Assembly: GCF_003001935.1 (NCBI RefSeq)
Contig: NZ_PVNG01000017.1
Location: 1-64,000 of the forward strand
Source: Nonomuraea fuscirosea
GTDB lineage: Bacteria; Actinomycetota; Actinomycetes; Streptosporangiales; Streptosporangiaceae
Length of the DNA stretch: 64,000 bases
Reading direction: 5' to 3'
In this document: in pieces, positions 43,144 to 50,809 of the stretch
How the letters are laid out: the number at the start of each line of letters is the position of its first letter
Numbering within the stretch: the first letter of the stretch is position 1
Translations under genes and position numbers: made by a program
Notes under the pieces: generated by a model
Database searches by the model: none
The model's input: the letters and a program-made list of their open reading frames with translations, nothing else
Told to the model about the DNA's origin: nothing

Positions 43144-44051
43144 CACGCCTCGCCTCCGCCCGCGCCCTTGAGCGGCGCGTCCTTGAGGGTCGTGTCGTCG
43201 GGGGTCGGGTCCTTGAGGAAGTCCAGCACCGCGTCCAGGAACGCGCCGGCCCGCTCGATCTGGGGGTAGTGGCCGCTGCCGCCGATCGTCACCGTACGCG
43301 CGCCGGGGATCTGCGCGGCCAGCTCCCGCCACGTCTGCTGGGGCACCAGCCGGTCGTGCTCGCCCCGGACGAGCAGGGTGGGCACGGCGACGCCGCCGTA
43401 GTCGCGGGCGGGCGGGCGGACGTGCGAGCGCCGCTCGCCGCCGTCCCGCCCGGGAGCGCGCAGGCTCGCCGCCGCGGCGGTCTCCCACGCGCCGGGGACC
43501 ATGCAGGACTCATGGCGGCGGCGCAGGTAGTCCTCGCTGTCCCGCCAGCGCGGGTCGTGGAAGAGCACGTCCATGGAGGGCCGCAGGCCGTCGAGGGTGC
43601 CGTCGAACCGCTCCAGCGTCAGGCGGGCCGCCTCCACGGGAGCGGCCAGGCCGGTGCCGACCACGGCCATCGCCTGGATCGGCCACTCCGCCGATGACCG
43701 GTTGGCGAGGTCGAGCAGCATCCGGCCGCTGAGCGACGTGCCGATGAAGACCGCCTGCTCGACGCGGAGCGTGCGCAGCACCGCGGCGATCTGCCGCCGC
43801 ATGAGCCGCCGCTGGCCGCCGCCGAAGTCGCGCAGCTTGTCGCTGAGGCCGAAGCCGACGAAGTCGATCGCCAGCACCCGGTGCCGCTCGGCCAGCGCCT
43901 CGATGCAGTTCTCCCAGGCGAGCAGGGCCGAGGCGCCGTACTCGCCGCCGTGCAGGAGGACCAGCGGCGGCCCGTCCCCGGCCTCTAGGTAGTGGGTGGT
44001 GACGCCGTCGGCGAGGACGTACCGATCGGCCCACCCGCGAGGGGAGCCCAC
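43143..44051 (-). CDS. Alpha/beta hydrolase (meta-cleavage hydrolase-like)
   Basis: This 302-aa protein starts at GTG 44051, two bases after the CoA-transferase B stop. It has LVLLHGGEYGASALLAWENC, then FVGFGLSDKLRDF, the nucleophile in FIGTSLSGRML, an acid in VRGEHDRLVP and a His in GSGHYPQIERA. The pattern is that of C-C bond hydrolases that act on ring-cleavage products. The C-terminus carries a ~20-aa Lys/Asp-rich extension with no homology. Confidence 0.86.
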   Translation of the reverse strand: MGSPRGWADRYVLADGVTTHYLEAGDGPPLVLLHGGEYGASALLAWENCIEALAERHRVLAIDFVGFGLSDKLRDFGGGQRRLMRRQIAAVLRTLRVEQAVFIGTSLSGRMLLDLANRSSAEWPIQAMAVVGTGLAAPVEAARLTLERFDGTLDGLRPSMDVLFHDPRWRDSEDYLRRRHESCMVPGAWETAAAASLRAPGRDGGERRSHVRPPARDYGGVAVPTLLVRGEHDRLVPQQTWRELAAQIPGARTVTIGGSGHYPQIERAGAFLDAVLDFLKDPTPDDTTLKDAPLKGAGGGEA

Positions 44052-44053
44052 GC

Positions 44054-44848
44054 TCAGGCCGCGGACGGGTAGCGGCGCAGCACGCCCTCGCGATCGACCT
44101 GCGTTCTGAGCAGGTCGAGCTCGTGCTCGTCCGGCGCCTCGACGATCTGCAGGTCGTCGGCGATCAGCAGCTCGAACCCGGTCGCCGCCTGGATCTTCGC
44201 CACGCTCGTCCACGGATGGACCTTGATCAGCCGCATCCGCTTGCTCTCCGGCTCGAAGTCGAAGACGCCCAGCGGGGTGAACACCCGGCGCGGCCCGTCG
44301 GACTCCGGGCGGAAGACCTTGCCGCGGGCGTCGCCGCCGTCGAGCCAGCCGGCGCCGCTGATGAAGTCGACCTTGTCGACGAAGATCTTCGGCGAGTGGT
44401 GCTCGGTGTAGATGTAGCTGGTCTTGAAGCCGCCGAGGAAGATCAGGCCGATCGTGCCCGGCCCGCGGACCTTCGGCTTGTCCCAGTCGCCGATCATGGC
44501 CATGTTCAGGTTGCCGTGCTTGTCTATCTGCATGCCGCCGAGGAACGCGAAGTCGAAGCGCATCGCGGTCTCGAAGTCCACCACGTCGTCGAGGCTGAAG
44601 TGATACTCACTGGTCACCAGGTTGCGGTAGTCGGCCGACGACTCGGTCAGCCGCTGGATCTTGGGGTTCATCGCGCCGCTGCCACCGCAGAAGAAGGACA
44701 GGTTGGGCGCGTGGGTGAGCTGCGCCAGGCGCAGCGCGGCGGCGGGGATGTGCGACGCGGCGCCCACGGAGCCGAAGTCGCCGTCCTGCATCTCGTGCGA
44801 GATGGAGATCGCCATCATCTCGGCCCAGGTGTAGCTCGGCTCCGGCAC
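44054..44848 (-). CDS. CoA-transferase family subunit B (IpdB/GctB-like)
   Basis: This 264-aa protein matches the beta-subunit fold (MMAISISHEMQDGDFGSVGA, then IPAAALRLAQLTHAPNLSFF, GGMQIDKHGNLNMAMIGDWD, HHSPKIFVDKVDFISGAGWL). It presumably pairs with the subunit A protein encoded at 39909. It starts at GTG 44848 after AGAGGGGG and is the first gene of the 44848-39909 operon, divergent from the DUF6282 operon, with operator C between them. Confidence 0.86.
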   Translation of the reverse strand: MPEPSYTWAEMMAISISHEMQDGDFGSVGAASHIPAAALRLAQLTHAPNLSFFCGGSGAMNPKIQRLTESSADYRNLVTSEYHFSLDDVVDFETAMRFDFAFLGGMQIDKHGNLNMAMIGDWDKPKVRGPGTIGLIFLGGFKTSYIYTEHHSPKIFVDKVDFISGAGWLDGGDARGKVFRPESDGPRRVFTPLGVFDFEPESKRMRLIKVHPWTSVAKIQAATGFELLIADDLQIVEAPDEHELDLLRTQVDREGVLRRYPSAA

Positions 44849-44886
44849 GTGGCCCCCTCTTACTTCTTGTCAGACCATCGATTCGC

Positions 44887-44914
44887 AATTATCGTACAGT
44901 AAGTCCGTAATTTG
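44887..44914. promoter_or_regulatory. Cluster operator C (shared dyad)
   Basis: TCGTAC-AGTAA-GTCCGT (44892-44908), flanked by AATTA/AATTT, keeps the length and flanks of dyad A with a few changes in the arms. It lies 39 bases upstream of the CoA-transferase B start and 70 bases before the divergent DUF6282 gene, so it may serve both operons. Confidence 0.6.
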
Positions 44915-44983
44915 TAACAATGCTCTCGCGGCGGGGTCCATGTCAAGGGTCGCCGCACCCGTGGCCGCGCAGGAGGAACAACC

Positions 44984-45874
44984 ATGACCCGACCCGCCAT
45001 CGAGCGCGTCCTGCACGGCCTGGTGGACCTGCACTGCCACTCCGGGCCCAACCCGCTGCCGCGCCGCTTCGACCACGTCGAGGCCGCCCGCGACGGCGAA
45101 CGCCTGGGGATGCGGGCCTTCCTCGCCAAGTCCCACCACCACAACACCGTGATGGACCTGCTCGCGATGGCCGACCGGCTGGCCGGCGTGAGCACCGCCG
45201 TGTACGGCGGCATCGCGTTGAACGCCCAGGTCGGCGGCATCAACCCGTACGCGGTGGAGATGTCGCTGCGCATGGGCGGCCGGTGCGTGTGGTTCCCCAC
45301 CATCTCCTCCAGCGCCCACATCGACCATCACAACGCGGGTGGCGGTTTCCCCAAGCCGACGGTCCCGCTGACCATGACCCAGGTGGACGTCCGCGGCCCC
45401 GACGGCGCGCTGATCCCCGAGGTCGGCCGGGTGATCGAGATCATCGCCGAGACCGGGGCGCTGCTGTCGGCCGGGCACATGGCCCCCGACGACATCCGGG
45501 AGGTGTTCACCACCGCGCGCGAGGCGGGCGTGCGGCGCATGGTGGTCGGCCACCCGAACTTCGTGATCGGCTCCGATCCCGCCCAGTGCCGCGAGTTCGT
45601 CGAGCTCGGCGCCTACATCGAGCACGAGACCAGCATGTACGACCCCGAGGTCGCCCAGAAGAAGTGGGGCCCCGAGGTGCTGATGGACTGGATCGAGCAG
45701 GTGGGGCCCGAGCACACCGTCCTCGCCTCCGACCTCGGGCAGGCCGGCCGCCCGTTCCCCGTCGACTCCTTCATCAGGGTCGGGTCCGCGCTGCTCGACC
45801 TCGGACTGCCCGAGAAGGACCTGCAACAGATCGTCCGCGTCAACCCCTCGTACCTGCTCGGCCTGGACGACTGA
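44984..45874 (+). CDS. DUF6282 family amidohydrolase-like protein
   Basis: This 296-aa protein has metal-site-like motifs VDLHCHSGPNPLPRRFDHVE and FLAKSHHHNTVMDLLAMADR, then LLSAGHMAP, VVGHPNF and LASDLGQAG, a TIM-barrel amidohydrolase layout seen in the DUF6282 family. The chemistry of that family is not known to me. It is the first gene of the 44984-49756 operon, where all six genes are 2-38 bp apart or overlap. The operon's aldolase and two more amidohydrolases suggest late steps of ring breakdown. Confidence 0.8.
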   Translation: MTRPAIERVLHGLVDLHCHSGPNPLPRRFDHVEAARDGERLGMRAFLAKSHHHNTVMDLLAMADRLAGVSTAVYGGIALNAQVGGINPYAVEMSLRMGGRCVWFPTISSSAHIDHHNAGGGFPKPTVPLTMTQVDVRGPDGALIPEVGRVIEIIAETGALLSAGHMAPDDIREVFTTAREAGVRRMVVGHPNFVIGSDPAQCREFVELGAYIEHETSMYDPEVAQKKWGPEVLMDWIEQVGPEHTVLASDLGQAGRPFPVDSFIRVGSALLDLGLPEKDLQQIVRVNPSYLLGLDD

Positions 45875-45912
45875 CCGTTCACCCAGGACCGGCCAACAGA
45901 AGGACGCATCGC

Positions 45913-46845
45913 ATGTACAGCCCCAGCGACCCCCGCTCCGCGCTCAACACCGCCACCACGACCACGATCGACCCGAACGCCCCCGTGGCGGCCTTCGCCA
46001 CCTACGAGTTCCTCACGCTGCCGCCCGGCGAGGAGAGCGAGCCGGGCAGCAGGACCTGGTACGTCCGCGGCCAGAACTTCGTGCTCGCCTTCAGCCGCCT
46101 GGCCGCCGGGGACACCCTCCGGCGCGGCGCGGCCGAGCAGCGCCACGAGTACGTGATCGTCCTGCCCCACGACGGCGCCACGGTCGAGGTGACGGCCGGC
46201 GCCGACAGCCAGAAGGTGAGCGGGGCGGGCGTGGTCATCGTGCCGCCCGGCGACAGCGCCGTCACCGCTCACACCGACGCCGAGGTGGTCAGGCTGTTCG
46301 ACGTGCGGACCGCCGACGTGCTGCCGCGCTGTGTCAACGCGGACGACTACGCCGAGCCGCACCCGCGCGTCGCCTTGCTGGAGCCGTGGCCCGAGCCGCC
46401 CGCCGGGCACCGCCTGCGGGTCTACCGCAACGCCGATCATCCCCTGGACCCGGGCCGGTTCGGCCGGATCTTCCGGTCCAGCGCCTTCATGGTCAACTTC
46501 GGCGACCCCAGGAACGGGCCGCGTAACCCCGACCGGCTCTCGCCGCACCACCACGACGACTTCGAGCAGTGCTCGCTGACCGTCGCCGGCGACTACGTCC
46601 ATCACGTCCGCACACCCTGGACCTCCAAGCTGTCGCAGTGGCGCGACGACGACCACGTGCGCGTCGCCAGCCCCGCCGTCGCGATCATCCCGCCGCCCAC
46701 CGTGCACACCAGCCAGGCCCTCGGCGAGGGCGCCCACCTGCTCATCGACATCTTCAGCCCGCCGCGCGCGGACTTCTCCGCCAAGCAGGGATGGGTGCTC
46801 AACGCCGACGAGTACCCCGCCTCCGAGCACGTCACGGTCGGCTGA
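45913..46845 (+). CDS. Bicupin protein
   Basis: This 310-aa protein has two cupin-like barrels. The first (~60-150) has EQRHEYVIVLPHDGATVEV and PPGDSAVTAH. The second (~195-300) has LSPHHHDDFEQCSLTVAGDY and PPTVHTSQALGEGAH, with a full His/Glu metal-binding set. It may be a dioxygenase, isomerase or hydroxylase of ring-cleavage products; the second domain looks catalytic. The start ATG 45913 follows AGAAGGAC. It lies between the DUF6282 and aldolase genes. Confidence 0.8.
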   Translation: MYSPSDPRSALNTATTTTIDPNAPVAAFATYEFLTLPPGEESEPGSRTWYVRGQNFVLAFSRLAAGDTLRRGAAEQRHEYVIVLPHDGATVEVTAGADSQKVSGAGVVIVPPGDSAVTAHTDAEVVRLFDVRTADVLPRCVNADDYAEPHPRVALLEPWPEPPAGHRLRVYRNADHPLDPGRFGRIFRSSAFMVNFGDPRNGPRNPDRLSPHHHDDFEQCSLTVAGDYVHHVRTPWTSKLSQWRDDDHVRVASPAVAIIPPPTVHTSQALGEGAHLLIDIFSPPRADFSAKQGWVLNADEYPASEHVTVG

Positions 46846-46847
46846 GC

Positions 46848-47609
46848 ATGGGCTTCTTCGACACCGCCACGGCGCGCACGCCGCGCCTCGGCACCTGGAT
46901 CAAACTGGCGACCGTCGAGAGCGTCGACATCATGGCCGGCGCCGGGTTCGACTTCGTGGTCATCGACCTGGAGCACTCGCCGCTCGACCTGTCCATGACG
47001 GCGCGGATGATCAGCGCGGCCTCGGCGTACGGCGTCGACCCGCTGGTCCGCGTGCCGGATCACCAGGGCTCGACGATCGGGCGGATCCTGGACGCCGGAG
47101 CCAGGGGCATCCTGGTGCCCCGCGTGGACTCGACCGCCGACGCCGAACGCGTCGTCGCGGCCACCCGCTTCCCGCCCCTCGGCCAGCGGGGGGCGGGCGG
47201 CACCAGCCGGGCCGGCCGGTGGGGGCTGACCCCGCGCGCCGAGTACGTCAGGACCGGCAACGAGGACGTCGTCTGCATCCCGCAGCTGGAGAGCCCGGCC
47301 GCCATCGACGCCGCCGCCGACATCCTGGCCGTGGCCGGGGTGGACGCGGTCTTCCTCGGGGCCGGCGACCTGTCGCTCGCGCTGGGCGTCGGCATGAACG
47401 ACCCCACGGTGCGGAGCTCGCTCGACCGGGCCCGTACGGCGGCCGCCGCGGCGGGCAAACCCTGCGGGGCGGCCTGCGTGGACGCGGCGTCGGCCCATCG
47501 GGCCGCGGCCCTCGGGCACCAGTTCCTGATCATGGGCAACGACGCGACCATGCTCGCCCGTACGGCCCACACGATGACGGAGGCGTTCAGGAAGCAGGCG
47601 ACGGCGTGA
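46848..47609 (+). CDS. HpcH/HpaI-family class II aldolase
   Basis: This 253-aa protein has the HpaI fold: LGTWIKLATVESVDIMAGAG, DFVVIDLEHSPLDL (with the catalytic-type Glu-His), and metal ligands Glu in IPQLESPAAI and Asp in LGAGDLSLALG. Such enzymes split 4-hydroxy-2-oxo acids into pyruvate and an aldehyde at the end of meta-cleavage pathways. It starts two bases after the bicupin stop and overlaps the lipocalin-like gene (GTGA). An aldehyde product would suit the cluster's aldehyde dehydrogenase. Confidence 0.9.
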   Translation: MGFFDTATARTPRLGTWIKLATVESVDIMAGAGFDFVVIDLEHSPLDLSMTARMISAASAYGVDPLVRVPDHQGSTIGRILDAGARGILVPRVDSTADAERVVAATRFPPLGQRGAGGTSRAGRWGLTPRAEYVRTGNEDVVCIPQLESPAAIDAAADILAVAGVDAVFLGAGDLSLALGVGMNDPTVRSSLDRARTAAAAAGKPCGAACVDAASAHRAAALGHQFLIMGNDATMLARTAHTMTEAFRKQATA

Positions 47610-48016
47610 TCGTCGGCACCTGGCGGCTGGCGGACTACTACATGGAAGGGGCGCCCGGCGAGGGCGCCCGCCCGCTCGGGGACACCCCGCTCGGCCTGCT
47701 CATCTACGGCCCCGACGGCTACATGTCGGTCCAGTACATGGCCGGCGACCGCCCGCCCCTGTCGTCGGAGAACTGGCGCTGGACCACCGACGAGGAGAAG
47801 CTCGCCGCCGTCCGGACCTTCGGCGGGTACGCGGGACGCTACACCTGGCTCGGCGACCGCATCGTGCACCAGGTGGAGGCCGGCATCTATCCCAACTGGA
47901 TCGGCACCGAGCTGGTCCGCCTGGCCGTCGTGGCGGGCGACCGGCTGACCCTGCGCGCCGACCGGACGGACGGCCAGCCGCCCACCCCCGTCCTGCTCTG
48001 GGAGCGCATCCGGTGA
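47606..48016 (+). CDS. Lipocalin-like domain protein
   Basis: This 136-aa protein matches the lipocalin-like domain with GTWRLADYYMEG at its start, then GLLIYGPDGYMSVQYMAGDR and FGGYAGRYTW. It has no signal peptide, so it stays in the cytoplasm. It could bind a hydrophobic intermediate or act as an isomerase/cyclase. It starts at GTG 47606 overlapping the aldolase stop (GTGA), and its own end overlaps the next gene (GTGA). Confidence 0.82.
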   Translation: MIVGTWRLADYYMEGAPGEGARPLGDTPLGLLIYGPDGYMSVQYMAGDRPPLSSENWRWTTDEEKLAAVRTFGGYAGRYTWLGDRIVHQVEAGIYPNWIGTELVRLAVVAGDRLTLRADRTDGQPPTPVLLWERIR

Positions 48017-48960
48017 TCGACTCACACGCGCATCTGGTGACCGACGACCCGGCCTACCCCTACGACCCGCCCGGCGGCACGGTCAGCGACGCCGTCCGCC
48101 ACGACCCGATGACCGCGGAGCGGCTGCTGGCCGCGCTGGACGCCAACGGGCTGTCGGCCGCCGTCGCGGTCCAGCGCGCGCACGTGTACGGCTACGACAA
48201 CAGCTACGTCGTGGACGCGGCGGCCCGCCACCCCGACCGGCTGCGCGCCATGTGCGTCATCGACGCGCGGGCTTCTGACGCCGCGAAGACCGTGCGGCGC
48301 TGGGCCGAGCGCGGCGCCGTGGCCATGCGCCTGACCTCGCCCGGCGGCGACCAGCACGGCGGCACGCCGGGCGCCGGCTGGTTCGCCGGGCCGGCGGCGC
48401 TGGAGGTGTGGCGGCAGGTGAGCGAGCTCGGCCTGTCGATGTGCCTGCACCTCTACCGCTGGAACCGCGACGAGAGCCTGCGCGCCCTGCCCGCGGTCGC
48501 CCGCGCGTTCCCCGGCACGCCGGTCGTCCTCGACCACGTCGCCAGTGTCGAGGCCCACCGCGCCGAGCCCGTCCCCGGCGCCGCCGGGCTGCTCGCGCTG
48601 GCCGACCTGCCGCAGGTGCACGTCAAGGTGACCACGCTCAACTTCGCCCGGATCAGCGCCGCCGGCGTCGCGCCGCCGGTGATCGTGGAGTGGCTGGTGT
48701 CCCGGTTCGGCGCCGAGCGGGTGCTGTGGGGGTCCGACGTCACGCAGACCGCCGGCACGTACGCGGACATGGCGCGGATCGCCCGGGAGTCGGTCGCCGG
48801 CCTGCCCGCGCGGGACGCCGCCCTGGTCCTCGGCGGGACGGCGGCCGCACTCTACGGCTTCCCGCCACTCCCGCAGACCGGCGAACCCGGCCCGCAGGCC
48901 GCTGAACCCGGCCCGCAGGCCGGTGAGGGTGGCGCGGAGGCCGGTGAACATGCCGGATGA
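48013..48960 (+). CDS. Amidohydrolase 2 family protein (PDC-hydrolase-like) with repeat tail
   Basis: This 315-aa TIM-barrel protein has the metal motif HxH in IDSHAHL near the N-terminus, with MCLHLYRW, VVLDHVAS and LWGSDVTQTAG further on, as in 2-pyrone-4,6-dicarboxylate lactonases and related lactone hydrolases. After residue ~285 it carries a low-complexity tail of 7-aa units (PQTGEPG, PQAAEPG, PQAGEGG) encoded by 21-base repeats. It starts at GTG 48013. It likely opens a lactone of a ring-cleavage product. Confidence 0.85.
   Translation: MIDSHAHLVTDDPAYPYDPPGGTVSDAVRHDPMTAERLLAALDANGLSAAVAVQRAHVYGYDNSYVVDAAARHPDRLRAMCVIDARASDAAKTVRRWAERGAVAMRLTSPGGDQHGGTPGAGWFAGPAALEVWRQVSELGLSMCLHLYRWNRDESLRALPAVARAFPGTPVVLDHVASVEAHRAEPVPGAAGLLALADLPQVHVKVTTLNFARISAAGVAPPVIVEWLVSRFGAERVLWGSDVTQTAGTYADMARIARESVAGLPARDAALVLGGTAAALYGFPPLPQTGEPGPQAAEPGPQAGEGGAEAGEHAG
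48871..48954 (+). repeat. Four 21-bp tandem repeats at the gene junction
   Basis: Units starting at 48871, 48892, 48913 and 48934 share CCGCAGGCCGGTGAACCCGGC with a few changes. They encode the heptad tail of one amidohydrolase, and the ATG of the next gene lies inside the fourth unit. The copy number could vary by slippage without frame change. Confidence 0.75.
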
Positions 48961-49756
48961 CGAGGTGCCGCTGGTGGACGCCCACGTGCACCTATTCACC
49001 AGCGCGCTGCCGCTCGCGGCGCGCGCCTGGACCCGCCCCGACGTGGACCTGCCCGTGGAGAAGTTCCTGACGACGATGGACGAGCACGGCGTCGGGCGCG
49101 CCGTGATCTCGGCGATGAGCCTGCTCGGCGACCTGAACGACTACACGATCGACGCCCTGCGCGAGCACGACCGGCTGCGCGGCACCGTCATCGTCGAGCC
49201 CGGCGTGGACCGGTACGTGCTCGAACGCATGCGCTCCGACGGCGTGCGCGGCATCCGGTTCCAGTGGCGGCGCCTCGCGGAGCTGCCCGACCTCGGCGAT
49301 CCGGCCTACCGCAGGCTGCTGTTCCGGGTCGCGGACCTCGGCTGGCACGTCGAGCTGAACATCGAGGGCGAACGGCTGCCGCCGGTGCTCGACCGGCTCG
49401 TCCGCTCCGGGGTGAAGATCGTCGTCGACCACTTCGGCGACCCCGACCGCCGCGCCGGGTACGCGGGGGAGCCGGGGGCGGCGCTGCTGCGTGCCCTGGA
49501 GACCGGCCGGGTGTGGGTGAAGCTGTCGGCGGGCTACCGCTTCGGCGTCGGCACGGACACGCTGGCCGGGTACGCGGCGACACTGCTCGCCGCCGCCGGG
49601 CCCGAGCACCTGTTCTGGGGCAGCGACGCGCCGTTCGTCGGCGCGCGGCAGCCGGTCACCTACCGCGACGCCGTGGAGTCGTTCGCCCGGATCGTCCCGG
49701 ACCCGGCCCTGCGCCGGCGCATCTCCCAAGCCGCGAACGCGTTCTACTTCGACTGA
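48950..49756 (+). CDS. Amidohydrolase 2 family protein (PDC-hydrolase-like)
   Basis: This 268-aa TIM-barrel protein has LVDAHVHLF (HxH), HVELNIEGERL, KIVVDHFGDPDRR and FWGSDAPFVGARQP, the pattern of LigI-like lactonases and related decarboxylases. It is not a recent copy of its neighbour at 48013: the motifs agree but the bodies differ. It starts at ATG 48950 inside the previous gene's repeat tail. It is the last gene of the 44984-49756 operon, before a strong hairpin terminator. Confidence 0.86.
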   Translation: MPDDEVPLVDAHVHLFTSALPLAARAWTRPDVDLPVEKFLTTMDEHGVGRAVISAMSLLGDLNDYTIDALREHDRLRGTVIVEPGVDRYVLERMRSDGVRGIRFQWRRLAELPDLGDPAYRRLLFRVADLGWHVELNIEGERLPPVLDRLVRSGVKIVVDHFGDPDRRAGYAGEPGAALLRALETGRVWVKLSAGYRFGVGTDTLAGYAATLLAAAGPEHLFWGSDAPFVGARQPVTYRDAVESFARIVPDPALRRRISQAANAFYFD

Positions 49757-49846
49757 CCGGCGCCGGTCGCCGTCACCGCTGATCCCGCGCGAGCCCACGC
49801 CGGGCTCGCTCCGGGCCCGCGTGCTTCACTTCGCGGACACGCCTGA

Positions 49847-49878
49847 GCCCACCCCGGCCCGTCAGCGCCGGGGTGGGC
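49847..49878. terminator. Strong bidirectional hairpin terminator
   Basis: GCCCACCCCGGC (49847-49858) and GCCGGGGTGGGC (49867-49878) form a perfect 12-bp GC-rich stem with an 8-base loop. It lies between the convergent 44984-49756 and 62234-49891 operons and can stop both. Confidence 0.85.
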
Positions 49879-49890
49879 CTCAGCGTGTGG

Positions 49891-50796
49891 TCACCGTCCG
49901 GGCGGCGTGTGGCTCTGCAGGTGCTCCGCGAACCCGGCGAAGTCCTCCGCCAGTTGGTCCGCGCTCCACCCGCCGTCCCGATGCGTCACGAACGCCTCCT
50001 TCGGATGCGCCCAGATCGCGAACTTGTCGCCGCCGAAGCCGAGGTACTGCCCGGTGACCCCGGCCGCCTCGTCCGAGGAAAGGTAGACCACCAGGGGCGC
50101 CACGTCCTCCACCGTGCCGATCCCGCGCCGCCGCAGGTCGGCCGGGACGGGGCCGCCGGCCTCGACCGCGGCCACGGCCTCGGTCAGCGACGGGATCGTC
50201 GCGGCCATCCTGGTCAGGGCGGTGGGCACGATCGCGTTCACGGTCACGCCCAGCTTCGCCGTCTCGACCGACCACACCCGGACCATCGCGATGATGGCCG
50301 CCTTGGACGCGGCGTACGCGGTCTGCCCGAAGCCGCCGTACTGGCCGGCCGGCGAGCCGACCAGGATCAGCCGGCCGCCGCCGCCCTGCTCACGGAAGCG
50401 GCGCACCGCAGCCCGCCCGCAGGTGAAGGTGCCGCGCACGTGGCTGTCCACGACGAGGTCGAACTCCTCGTCCGTGACCTTGACCAGCGTCCGGTCACGC
50501 AGTGCGCCGGCGTTGGTGCACATCACGTCCAGCCGACCGAACTCGGAGACGGCCCGTCCCACCAGCGCGTCGGCCGACTCGGCCGAGCCGACCGCGCACA
50601 CCTCGGCGACGGCCTGCCCGCCCGCGCCCCTGATCTCCTCGGCGGTCTTCTCGGCGACGTCCGCGTCGAGGTCGTTGACCACCACGGCGGCGCCCGCCGC
50701 GGCCAGCGCCAGCGCGTACGCGTGCCCGAGCCCTCGTCCTGATCCGGTGACGATCGCCACCTTGCCGTCCAGCCGCACTGGTTTCCTCTCCCTCAT
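49891..50796 (-). CDS. SDR-family oxidoreductase
   Basis: This 301-aa SDR has TGSGRGLGHAYALALAAAGA (cofactor loop), NDLD for NAD preference, CTNAGALRD, active Ser in LVGSPAGQYG, and YAASK as the catalytic Tyr/Lys. Together with its ~300-aa length this resembles the 3-hydroxyacyl-CoA dehydrogenase part of multifunctional beta-oxidation enzymes. It probably oxidises a hydroxyacyl-CoA made by the MaoC proteins. It is the last gene of the 62234-49891 operon, 13 bp after the binding protein. Confidence 0.9.
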   Translation of the reverse strand: MRERKPVRLDGKVAIVTGSGRGLGHAYALALAAAGAAVVVNDLDADVAEKTAEEIRGAGGQAVAEVCAVGSAESADALVGRAVSEFGRLDVMCTNAGALRDRTLVKVTDEEFDLVVDSHVRGTFTCGRAAVRRFREQGGGGRLILVGSPAGQYGGFGQTAYAASKAAIIAMVRVWSVETAKLGVTVNAIVPTALTRMAATIPSLTEAVAAVEAGGPVPADLRRRGIGTVEDVAPLVVYLSSDEAAGVTGQYLGFGGDKFAIWAHPKEAFVTHRDGGWSADQLAEDFAGFAEHLQSHTPPGR

Positions 50797-50809
50797 CTAC
50801 TCAGGTCCC

